NCBI RefSeq assembly: GCF_039521925.1
Contig: NZ_BAAACY010000020.1
Location: 1 to 62,982 of the forward strand
Origin: Virgibacillus salarius
Lineage (GTDB): Bacteria > Bacillota > Bacilli > Bacillales > Amphibacillaceae
Direction of reading: 5' to 3'
DNA: 62,982 nt
In this document: positions 55,704 to 62,982 of the stretch, piece after piece
Layout: each line of letters begins with the position of its first letter
Position numbering within the stretch: position 1 is the stretch's first letter
Notes under the pieces: model-generated
Databases searched by the model: none
What the model was told of the DNA's origin: nothing
What the model saw: only the letters and a program-made list of their open reading frames with translations
Program-made: the position numbers and the translations under genes

Positions 55704-56549
55704 CTATTTAACGACCAACGTTTCTTTCCTCTGTCTACGATAAGCGGATGGTGTTTGATTTGTAGCCCGTTTAAATGCTTGTGTGAAAAACGATTGAGAA
55801 GAGAAGCCGGTGAATTCAGCAATATTACCAATGTGATAGTCTGTTGTATCTAATAGTATTTTTGCTTCTCGTATTCGTACTTGATTTAGATATTCAATTG
55901 GTGATATTCCCATATCTTTTTTAAATGTATGTGCCAAATAATATTTATTGATATGCCCGATTTCTGCCAATGTATCAAGGGTGATTGGTTCTCTGTAATT
56001 CTGATTTATATAGTACATAATAAATGCGGCGGCTTTGTTGATATTTTTGGGTTCTGTTTTTTGAATTTCTAACATTTTGCCTCTTCGAAGCTTTACCATC
56101 AAGATTTCAATGATATTTTGGCAGATAACTTCATACTCTTCATTCCCTTGCTGCACTTCGTTCAGTAAACTATGCAGGTAGAAGAGAATATTCTCACGAT
56201 CGCCCTGATAAGTATATAAGCCCATTTGCGAACTATTTTCTTTAACATGAGCAAAGGTTAGTCCTTCAATTCCTAGAGCAATATATTCAAGTGAGTCGTA
56301 CAGATTGGATTTTTCGGTATGTTCAACATTTGGATTTATTATTACTAAATCATTTTCTTTAACTGGAATTTCATGATTGGAAAGCAGAAATGATCCTTTA
56401 CCTTTAACGATATAAAATAATTCTGTAAAGTGATGGGTGTGCTTTGTACTATGCCAGCCTCGGTCGTATTCTGAATGTGTGATATAAAGTAATTTAAATG
56501 GCACATTTCTTGTAGCAAATTCCTTCACTTTATAAACTTCGTAGGACAT
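55704..56549 (-). CDS. AraC-family regulator with cupin sensor
   Basis: 281 aa: N-terminal cupin (about 20-110, HFTELFYIVKGKGSFLL and NPNVEHTE) and C-terminal AraC HTH (about 180-278, GHINKYYLAHTFKKDMGIS and AEFTGFSSQSFFTQAFKRAT). Divergent from the sugar-binding protein gene, with about 170 bp between, so it is the probable activator of the ABC/GH112 operon, with the imported disaccharide or a product as inducer. Confidence 0.92.
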   Translation of the reverse strand: MSYEVYKVKEFATRNVPFKLLYITHSEYDRGWHSTKHTHHFTELFYIVKGKGSFLLSNHEIPVKENDLVIINPNVEHTEKSNLYDSLEYIALGIEGLTFAHVKENSSQMGLYTYQGDRENILFYLHSLLNEVQQGNEEYEVICQNIIEILMVKLRRGKMLEIQKTEPKNINKAAAFIMYYINQNYREPITLDTLAEIGHINKYYLAHTFKKDMGISPIEYLNQVRIREAKILLDTTDYHIGNIAEFTGFSSQSFFTQAFKRATNQTPSAYRRQRKETLVVK

Positions 56550-56653
56550 TGCTCCACCCCTTACTATTATTTGAAATTTCTATTAATTATTAATTTTATA
56601 GGAGTAAAGCTTAAAAAGCAATATTTATAAAAAAGTCAACAAGATGTTGATTG

Positions 56654-56667
56654 TGTAAGCGTTTTAA
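56654..56667 (+). promoter_or_regulatory. cre-like site
   Basis: TGTAAGCGTTTTAA matches the CcpA consensus except at the final CA, about 50 bp before the binding-protein gene. Confidence 0.5.
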
Positions 56668-56717
56668 TATAGGTACGATAAAGATATATTATTATTAAAT
56701 AAGGGGGTTTACGTATC

Positions 56718-58067
56718 GTGAAAAACAAGAAATCGATAATATTAATCTCTTTTCTATTTGTAGGACTTATCTTAGCGGCTTGCTCAGGAGGAGAGGATGT
56801 TAATTCAAAGGAATCAGAGGAGAGTGGAGGTGGCAAAGAAACAACCTTACATGTTGCTGCCTTAGAGTCAGCTTATGGAACTGAAATGTGGGACCAGATT
56901 GCTGAATCGTATGAGGCAGCTAATAAAAATATTAATATTGAATTAACAATTGAAAAGAATCTAGAGGAAGTAATTCGACCTAATATGCAGGCAGGTGAGT
57001 ATCCAGACGTATTATTACTGGCTACCAATAGACCAGAGGCATTGACGGAAACATTAATTAAAGAAAATGGTCTAGAAAATATAAGCGATGTATTGAATAT
57101 GAACATACCAACCGAAAAAGTGACAGTTAATAAAAAACTTTTAGATGGATTTACCGATACGCTTGCAACTAATCCATATGCTAATGGTGAGACCTATCTA
57201 GCTCCAATGTTCTATAGTCCAACTGGATTATTCTTTAATGCTGGACTATTTGAAGAAAAAGGCTGGAAAGTTCCTGAAACATGGGATGAAATGTGGGAGC
57301 TAGGTGAAAAAGCGAAAAAAGAAGGTATCTCTTTGTTTACGTATCCTACAACAGGGTATTTTGATACTTTAGTTGGCTCCATGCTTTATGCTGCAGGTGG
57401 TCCGGAGTTTTACAATGCTGCAATGACTTATGAGGACGGAATTTGGGAAACAGAAGAGGCATCTCAAGTATTACAAACGATAGAAAAATTAGCAGAGTAT
57501 ACGCATTCGGACACTGTTGCAAATGCAAATCCGAATGATTTCACAAAAAACCAGCAATTCATCCTAGATAACAAAGCATTATTTATGCCGAACGGTAATT
57601 GGGTTGTAGATGAAATGAAAGAAGCTCCACGTTCAAAAAATTTCCAATGGGGGATGACATCTATACCCGCATTTGAGAAAAGTGGTGATCGTTATGCATT
57701 CACATTCTTTGAACAAATTTGGATTCCAGCTGCAGCTAAACATAAGGATGAAGCGAAGGAATTTATAGCATATATGTATTCTGATGAAGCAGCATCTATC
57801 TTCCTTGATGCTGGTGCAGTACAACCAATTAATGGTATTACGAAAAAGCTAGAGGGACAGAAACAAACATTTTATAGCATTTATGAAGAGGAAGGAGCGC
57901 TTCCAGCAATGGGGACATTTGCTTCTACAGAACCTGTACCAGGAGCGAGCATGGGGGATACACTGTACGGAACAATTGACAGTGTAATGAGTGGTGAAAC
58001 TTCTTTCGAAGAGTGGCAAGCCGAAATGGAAGAAGTAAGTGATAAGCTAAGACCGGCTATGAACTAA
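56718..58067 (+). CDS. ABC transporter sugar-binding lipoprotein
   Basis: 449 aa, extracellular family-1 solute-binding protein. Lipobox LILAAC gives Cys at about residue 21, followed by an acidic/glycine-rich linker; body typical (YSPTGLFFNAGLFEEKGWKVP, NGNWVVDEM). GTG start after AAGGGGG. With the two permeases and GH112 phosphorylase it should bind a beta-galactosyl disaccharide; no ATPase gene is present, so a shared MsmX-type ATPase must energise it. Confidence 0.93.
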   Translation: MKNKKSIILISFLFVGLILAACSGGEDVNSKESEESGGGKETTLHVAALESAYGTEMWDQIAESYEAANKNINIELTIEKNLEEVIRPNMQAGEYPDVLLLATNRPEALTETLIKENGLENISDVLNMNIPTEKVTVNKKLLDGFTDTLATNPYANGETYLAPMFYSPTGLFFNAGLFEEKGWKVPETWDEMWELGEKAKKEGISLFTYPTTGYFDTLVGSMLYAAGGPEFYNAAMTYEDGIWETEEASQVLQTIEKLAEYTHSDTVANANPNDFTKNQQFILDNKALFMPNGNWVVDEMKEAPRSKNFQWGMTSIPAFEKSGDRYAFTFFEQIWIPAAAKHKDEAKEFIAYMYSDEAASIFLDAGAVQPINGITKKLEGQKQTFYSIYEEEGALPAMGTFASTEPVPGASMGDTLYGTIDSVMSGETSFEEWQAEMEEVSDKLRPAMN

Positions 58068-58115
58068 TCCAAAGCTATATAGGGGGTTCTGATCGCTTAT
58101 TAGTTGATGATAATA

Positions 58116-58150
58116 GAACGGTAAGCTTGTTTGATTTCTTACCGTTTTTA
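58116..58150 (+). terminator. Internal terminator after the binding-protein gene
   Basis: Arms AACGGTAAG and CTTACCGTT then T-run. Read-through would be needed for the permeases, giving more binding protein than permease. Confidence 0.85.
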
Positions 58151-58194
58151 TTAGATGAATCCATCATGAGAAATGGATGTAAGAAATAGTTTAC

Positions 58195-58374
58195 CCCGCA
58201 TGTAACTGGCAGTAAGATCCCACTTCAAGTAATAAAGCGAAACCAATATTGGTGAGGGGAGGATCAACTGCCAGTAAATGTCCGATTGGTTCAAGGGCCT
58301 TTAGGTTATACCCTTATGTTATTAACAATCAGTGAGGGATAGACAAAATCCCATTAATTGAAGTTTCCCTTTAT
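58195..58374 (+). repeat. Repeat A, copy i
   Basis: Left flank TTTAC (the only C here), element ends TTTAT. Stem 1 perfect, inner stem GATCC/GGATC; pseudoknot arms carry a C-C mismatch (AAAGCGAAAC against GTTTCCCTTT). It lies between the internal terminator and the first permease gene. Confidence 0.9.
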
Positions 58375-58438
58375 TATTTTTTAGATGTTTAGCCTGAATG
58401 AATTTCACTTTGTTGGGACCAAAAAGAGGTGAACATTT

Positions 58439-59329
58439 TTGAGTAAAACGAAATCACGAAATATATTTATCGGAGTATGTGTAATACCAGCTCTCATTTT
58501 GATGGTTATTTTTATGTTTATACCAACATTTGAGGTTTTTCGGATGTCTTTGTATCGCTGGGGTGGATTTTCAAATACACAACAATTTGTCGGTTTGGAT
58601 AATTTTAGACTTCTATGGAATGATATGAATTTCATTCGATCATTTCAGAATTCTATTCTCTTAATAGTTGTAGTAGCAATTCTTACATTTATTTTTGCAG
58701 TGTTTTTTGCAGCTATTCTAACAAAAGAGAAGGTCAGAGGAGGAAACTTTTTTCGAGTCATCTTTTATATTCCAAATATACTATCCATTGTAGTTATAGC
58801 TGGTATATTTTCAGCCATATATGATCCTTCCAATGGATTGTTAAATAGTGTTTTAGGAATGTTTCAATTAGATACATTTCAGCAAATGTGGCTAGGTGAT
58901 CAGAAAATAGTTATCTATAGTCTTGCGGGTGCTCTAGTCTGGCAAGCCATTGGTTATTATATGGTTATGTATATGTCAAGTATGGCTAGTATACCAGCTA
59001 GCTTCTATGAGGCGGCGTCATTGGAGGGAGCAAGTAAATTAAAACAATTTACCAGCATTACATTACCATTGATATGGAATAATATTCGAACAACATTAAC
59101 ATTTTATATCATCAGCACGATTAATCTAAGCTTCTTGTTAGTTAAGGCATTGACAGGTGGAGGACCTGACGGATCAACAGAAGTATTCCTATCCTATATG
59201 TATGACCAAGCCTATGGTAATTCTACCTTTGGCTATGGAATGGCAATTGGTGTAGTAGTGTTTATTTTTTCTTTTACCTTAGCAGCGATTGTAAGTCACA
59301 TCACGAAACGTGACGTCTTAGAGTATTAA
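58439..59329 (+). CDS. ABC sugar transporter permease (LacF/MalF type)
   Basis: 296 aa, six membrane segments; the EAA loop YEAASLEGASKLKQFTSITLPLIW (about 190-213) contacts the ATPase. TTG start after AAAGAGGTG. Pairs with the next permease, 17 bp downstream. Confidence 0.93.
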   Translation: MSKTKSRNIFIGVCVIPALILMVIFMFIPTFEVFRMSLYRWGGFSNTQQFVGLDNFRLLWNDMNFIRSFQNSILLIVVVAILTFIFAVFFAAILTKEKVRGGNFFRVIFYIPNILSIVVIAGIFSAIYDPSNGLLNSVLGMFQLDTFQQMWLGDQKIVIYSLAGALVWQAIGYYMVMYMSSMASIPASFYEAASLEGASKLKQFTSITLPLIWNNIRTTLTFYIISTINLSFLLVKALTGGGPDGSTEVFLSYMYDQAYGNSTFGYGMAIGVVVFIFSFTLAAIVSHITKRDVLEY

Positions 59330-59346
59330 GGGGGTGCTAATATCTC

Positions 59347-60228
59347 ATGAAAGATTCAAAGGAACGGAGTACCGATGCTCTATATAAACTATTTATCTAT
59401 GTAGCTTTAATTACCTTAGCGGTTTCAATTGTTATACCAGTTGCCTGGGTATTCCTTGCTGCTATTAAAGAAAACGTCGAGTTTTATGGAAGCCCATGGA
59501 GCTTACCACATGGTTTTCATTTTCAAAATTTTATAGAAGCATTTCAGGAAGCGCGAATGGGAGAATATCTGTTTAATTCAATAATGGTTACCGTATTAGC
59601 TTTATTCATTTTGCTAGTAATAGCCTTACCAGCGGCGTATGTCTTATCCAGGTTTAGTTTTAGAGGGAATAAATTATTAAACATGATTGTTAAAGCAGGG
59701 TTATTCATTAATGTCAGCTATATTACTGTGCCAATTTTCTTAATGCTCTTAGATTTGGATATGGGATTAAAGAGTTTAATAGATAATGGATTTTTATTAA
59801 ACAATCGTGCTGTACTTGCACTCGTTTATGCCGCAACTGCTTTACCATTTACGATTTATCTTCTATCAAGCTATTTTCAGACATTGCCTTCTGATTTTGA
59901 AGAAGCCGCTAGTATTGATGGTGCAGGATATTATCGCACCATGTTTTCCATTATGTTGCCGATGGCAATGCCAAGTATTGTTATCGTCATTCTTTTTAAT
60001 TTCTTGTTATTTTGGAATGAATATATTATGGCACTTACACTAATGCCAGGAGGGAATCAAACGCTGCCAGTTGGTTTGTTAAACTTAATGGCTGCTGAAC
60101 GATCAGCTGTTAACTATGGTCCAATGTATGCGGGAATGGTAATTGTTATGTTACCGACATTAATTTTATATATTATCGTGCAAAAGCGCTTAACACAAGG
60201 AATGACTGTAGGAGGAGTGAAAGGGTAG
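59347..60228 (+). CDS. ABC sugar transporter permease (LacG/MalG type)
   Basis: 293 aa, six membrane segments; EAA loop FEEAASIDGAGYYRTMFSIMLP at about 183-204. Its stop is directly followed by the GH112 start, so the two are co-translated. Confidence 0.93.
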   Translation: MKDSKERSTDALYKLFIYVALITLAVSIVIPVAWVFLAAIKENVEFYGSPWSLPHGFHFQNFIEAFQEARMGEYLFNSIMVTVLALFILLVIALPAAYVLSRFSFRGNKLLNMIVKAGLFINVSYITVPIFLMLLDLDMGLKSLIDNGFLLNNRAVLALVYAATALPFTIYLLSSYFQTLPSDFEEAASIDGAGYYRTMFSIMLPMAMPSIVIVILFNFLLFWNEYIMALTLMPGGNQTLPVGLLNLMAAERSAVNYGPMYAGMVIVMLPTLILYIIVQKRLTQGMTVGGVKG

Positions 60229-62409
60229 GTGTCACAATTGAAAAAGTTAACCGGAAGAGTTACGCTACCGAGTCAACAGAATTTTTTGGAGGAAACAAAA
60301 GAATTAATGGATCGCTGGGGAGCAGATGCGCTTCGAGATAGTGATGGGACAAAATTAGATGAAGAAATCAAACAATTAGATGCGAAAATCTACACGACTT
60401 ACTTTGTAGCACGTAGTCATAATGACTTTGCTAAACAGCATCCAGAGGAAATGCAACAGCTATATTTAATGTCACAATATAATACAGCAATAGACACTGA
60501 GCTGGAAGTGTCTTTCTTGACAGGATATTTTGAAGAGCAGATTCAACCAGATTATTTGCATGACCCTAAAAAGTGGTGGGAAGTAATCGATAGGACTACT
60601 GGTGAGGTTGTGCCAGCAAATCATTGGATAGTAAAAAAGGAGACAAATAGCTTACTTATATTTAAAGCCAAACCATGGCATGAATATACGGTTTCATTCT
60701 TAGCATTTATGAAATGGGATCCGACACAAATGTATAATCATATAACGAACGATTGGAGAGATAAGCCACATGAAATTCCATTCGATGTTCGGCAGCCTCA
60801 TTCTAAACAATTTATGCGCAATTATTTAAAAACCTGGCTAGCAGAAAATCCAGCAACTGATGTTGTTCGCTTTACGACGTTTTTTTATCACTTTACCTTA
60901 GTATTTAACAATCTAGGTAAAGAAAAATTTGTTGACTGGTTCGGTTACGGTGCTAGTGTATCTGTAGCTGCTTTAGAAGCATTTGAAAAAGAAAAAGGAT
61001 ATCGTCTGCGACCAGAAGATATTGTCGATAAAGGCTATTATAATTCTACCTTTCGAATTCCCTCCAGAGCTTACTTAGATTATATGGATTTTATTCAACG
61101 ATTTGTTGCTAAGGAAGTAAAAGAATTAGTTGAAATTGTACATGCAAGTGGTAAGGAGTCGATGATGTTTTTGGGAGATAATTGGATAGGGACAGAGCCT
61201 TACGGAGCCTATTTCAAAGAGACAGGTATGGATGCTGTAGTTGGAAGTGTTGGAGATGGGGCAACATTACGAATGATTTCTGATATCCCAGATGTGAAGT
61301 ATACGGAAGGTCGTTTTCTACCTTACTTCTTTCCCGATACGTTTCATGATAAGAATAACCCAGTAATTGAAGCAAATAGCAATTGGCTGACAGCGAGAAG
61401 AGCTCTAATGCGTAAACCTTTGGACAGAATTGGCTATGGCGGATATCTAAGCTTGGCATATAAATTCCCCGATTTTGTAGCTTATGTAGAAAAGATTACA
61501 GACGAATTTCGTGAAATTTACGATACTATAAATGGCGTGAAGCCTTATACTGGATTAAAGGTGGCAATTTTAAATACATGGGGAAGGATTCGTACATGGC
61601 AGACCCATATGGTAGCACATGGAAAGTGGTATAAACAGGCCTATTCATATCAGGGGGTTTTAGAGGCTCTTAGTGGTTCAGCGGTAGACGTAGATTTTAT
61701 TAGTTTTGACGATGTCATACAGCATGGTGTGCCTAAAGATGTTGATGTCCTTATTAATGCCGGAGATGCTGGTACAGCATTCTCTGGTGGAGAACGATGG
61801 AAAGAAGAGGACTTACTTTCTGTTATAAGAGAATGGGTTTATCATGGAGGAGGTTTTATCGGTATTGGAGAACCGACTGCTTATCATCGTGAAGGACGCT
61901 ACTTTCAACTAGCAGATGTATTAGGTGTAGAAAAGGAATTAGGCTTTAGCTTATCGACAAATAAATATTTTACGGAAAAGAACGAATCACATTTTATTTC
62001 CCAGGATATACAGGCATTTGATTTCGGAGAAGGTATGAAAAATGTGTATGCCTTAAGGGAAGTTACGGATATTATTGAACATACGAATGAGGGGTTGCAA
62101 CTCGCTAGTACAGCCTTCGGTAAAGGGCGTAGTGTGTACATTGCAGGTCTTCCCTATAGTCATGAGAATACAAGACTATTACTAAGGGCGATGTATTACG
62201 CAGCTCATAAGGAGATGGCTTTATACAAATGGCATACTTCCAATGTCCATTGTGAAATACATGTATACCCTGAAATTAAAAAGTTTGCCGTTGTCAATAA
62301 TTCAAATGTACAGCAAGTTACAGATGTATATATAGAAAATGGTGAAAAATATCAAGTACGATTAGAAGCAAGTGAGATTAAATGGGAGGATTACACAAAT
62401 GAAAGATAG
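60229..62409 (+). CDS. GH112 1,3-beta-galactosyl-N-acetylhexosamine phosphorylase
   Basis: 726 aa, full length for GH112. Opens with TGRVTLPSQQNF and WGADALRDSDGT; the catalytic acid is Asp317 in FLGDNWIGTEPYG, matching Asp313 of bifidobacterial LNBP as I recall it. It phosphorolyses galacto-N-biose/lacto-N-biose to galactose 1-phosphate plus GalNAc/GlcNAc; some GH112 members instead use galactosyl-beta-1,4-rhamnose. Cytoplasmic, coupled to the ABC importer. GTG 60229 is used; TTG 60238 is an alternative. No galactose-1-phosphate or N-acetylhexosamine kinase gene is in the window. Confidence 0.92.
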   Translation: MSQLKKLTGRVTLPSQQNFLEETKELMDRWGADALRDSDGTKLDEEIKQLDAKIYTTYFVARSHNDFAKQHPEEMQQLYLMSQYNTAIDTELEVSFLTGYFEEQIQPDYLHDPKKWWEVIDRTTGEVVPANHWIVKKETNSLLIFKAKPWHEYTVSFLAFMKWDPTQMYNHITNDWRDKPHEIPFDVRQPHSKQFMRNYLKTWLAENPATDVVRFTTFFYHFTLVFNNLGKEKFVDWFGYGASVSVAALEAFEKEKGYRLRPEDIVDKGYYNSTFRIPSRAYLDYMDFIQRFVAKEVKELVEIVHASGKESMMFLGDNWIGTEPYGAYFKETGMDAVVGSVGDGATLRMISDIPDVKYTEGRFLPYFFPDTFHDKNNPVIEANSNWLTARRALMRKPLDRIGYGGYLSLAYKFPDFVAYVEKITDEFREIYDTINGVKPYTGLKVAILNTWGRIRTWQTHMVAHGKWYKQAYSYQGVLEALSGSAVDVDFISFDDVIQHGVPKDVDVLINAGDAGTAFSGGERWKEEDLLSVIREWVYHGGGFIGIGEPTAYHREGRYFQLADVLGVEKELGFSLSTNKYFTEKNESHFISQDIQAFDFGEGMKNVYALREVTDIIEHTNEGLQLASTAFGKGRSVYIAGLPYSHENTRLLLRAMYYAAHKEMALYKWHTSNVHCEIHVYPEIKKFAVVNNSNVQQVTDVYIENGEKYQVRLEASEIKWEDYTNER

Positions 62410-62566
62410 AGTCTTTCGCATCTTAAAGGTAGTTTTCTTTCTCTTTTGTATGTATCTGATTCTTAATGGTCAGCGAACAGTAGGTCATTGGGAATTGTTT
62501 ACGCAATTAATCGGGCTATCAGGTTTATTGTTGTTGCTTTGGAATTATAATCGTAAATTCACTTAA
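62399..62566 (+). CDS. Small two-TM membrane protein (DUF6903-like)
   Basis: 55 aa from the ATG at 62399 (RBS GGGAGGA), overlapping the GH112 stop. Two hydrophobic segments with the motif ILNGQRTVG between; short basic tail NRKFT. I recall similar proteins (DUF6903) behind GH112/ABC operons in Firmicutes. Function unknown; perhaps tied to the importer. Confidence 0.7.
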   Translation: MKDRVFRILKVVFFLFCMYLILNGQRTVGHWELFTQLIGLSGLLLLLWNYNRKFT

Positions 62567-62628
62567 GCACGGCGTAAAAAGCGAGCAAAACCTTTAGGAT
62601 ATATTTCCTCAAGGTATTGTTTATAATC

Positions 62629-62982
62629 TAGGAAATTATAAAATTTGCCCATGTGATAAATAAGCGCGTGTTGAGCTTTGTCCAGCTCAAGCACCCAGAA
62701 ACGAGGCGACTTCATGAATTGTCCTAATCTAAGTCATTATCGGCTCACAAGCCCACCATGATTCCTTTATCTCCGTTGATTCACTTCAGTCGCTACGTCT
62801 CTAATTGGGCGCTTGCGCTTTTGTTCTAAGTTAAGAAAGTATAAAATCAGTGCAATGACTGCGTTAAGCCAAGTAGTTATTTTGAAATGTTTGATGTGTA
62901 TTGGCAATGCTTCGACTAATTACTTCGCTTTCCGTGGGCACGGCCTCAACTAACTTTGCAAAGAAGAACACGTTGCAAAGTG
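62629..62982. repeat. Composite repeat C (+) plus repeat B (reverse), cut by the window end
   Basis: Same order and junction as 5689-6062: repeat C from TAGGAAATTATAAAATTTG, then from about 62853 the reverse repeat B (GGGCACGGCCTCAACTAAC, GAACACGTTGCAAAGTG). 62567-62628 holds no gene. Confidence 0.8.

Noticed and set aside
16262..58374. Repeat A as a CRISPR array or tandem repeat
   Set aside because: Copies are dispersed over 42 kb, each about 180 bp with internal structure, without regular spacers or cas genes.
16262..58374. Repeat A as a T-box or known riboswitch
   Set aside because: No T-box core, no conserved position relative to gene starts (copies lie after genes, between genes and antisense to neighbours).

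Overview
The window looks like chromosomal DNA of a low-GC Gram-positive bacterium of the family Bacillaceae, in the Oceanobacillus/Virgibacillus range. Reasons: AT-rich genes with strong AGGAGG-type ribosome binding sites and frequent GTG/TTG starts, a GlcT-RAT-ptsG switch, a T-box-controlled ilv-leu operon, catabolite-responsive (cre) elements, a stand-alone bacterial NO synthase, a bacillopeptidase F relative, a TmrB-like P-loop protein and several families of intergenic repeats. No rRNA, tRNA or CRISPR array is visible.

Layout. (1) 0.3-4.9 kb: an M20 amidohydrolase, an RpiR regulator, a YfcC-type carrier and an N-acylamino-acid racemase-like enolase-superfamily enzyme, flanked by nearly identical direct repeats of about 210 bp. 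(2) 5-6.6 kb: repeat-rich gap with a frameshifted small gene. (3) 6.6-16.2 kb: nos, glcT, RAT/terminator, ptsG, then a GH4 glycosidase / PTS IIB / PTS IIC / secreted NamZ-like muramidase cluster. (4) 16.5-24.9 kb: DUF3006 plus an MBL-HhH lipoprotein, a gabD-like dehydrogenase, a C-terminally shortened bacillopeptidase F, an SDR, a GC-rich AraC regulator and a decayed Tn554-type transposon. (5) 25-37.2 kb: a cellobiose-type PTS with a GH1 6-phospho-beta-glucosidase, two PRD regulators, a ManP-type PTS, manA and fructokinase. (6) 37.2-40.3 kb: a ROK kinase pseudogene, a small secreted protein, tmrB between twin repeats, and an aldo/keto reductase. (7) 40.8-52.8 kb: ilvD, then cre, promoter, T-box, ilvB-ilvH-ilvC-leuA-leuB-leuC-leuD-ilvA. 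(8) 53.6-62.6 kb: a YitT protein, then a locus for galacto-N-biose/lacto-N-biose-type disaccharides: AraC regulator, binding protein, two permeases, GH112 phosphorylase, small membrane protein.

How it works together. Most of the window imports sugars and feeds glycolysis (glucose, aryl/oligo-beta-glucosides, mannose/fructose, beta-galactosyl-hexosamines, possibly cell-wall fragments), with cre-like sites at four promoters. The ilv-leu block makes branched-chain amino acids; its leader senses uncharged tRNA, probably tRNA-Ile, and carries an upstream cre.

Most notable: a family of nine roughly 150-184 bp elements (repeat A; copies at 16262, 28571, 34998, 38421, 39291, 43500, 53308, 54596 and 58195), all in the same orientation. 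Each can fold into several hairpins, and the loop of the first hairpin is complementary to the extreme 3' end, which predicts a long-range pseudoknot. Several stems change on both sides between copies. The left flank is usually TTTAT and the element itself ends in TTTAT. I do not recognise this family; it is either a structured RNA or a small non-autonomous single-strand-type mobile element, or both. Two further families (repeat B and repeat C) belong to the common Bacillaceae intergenic-repeat type.
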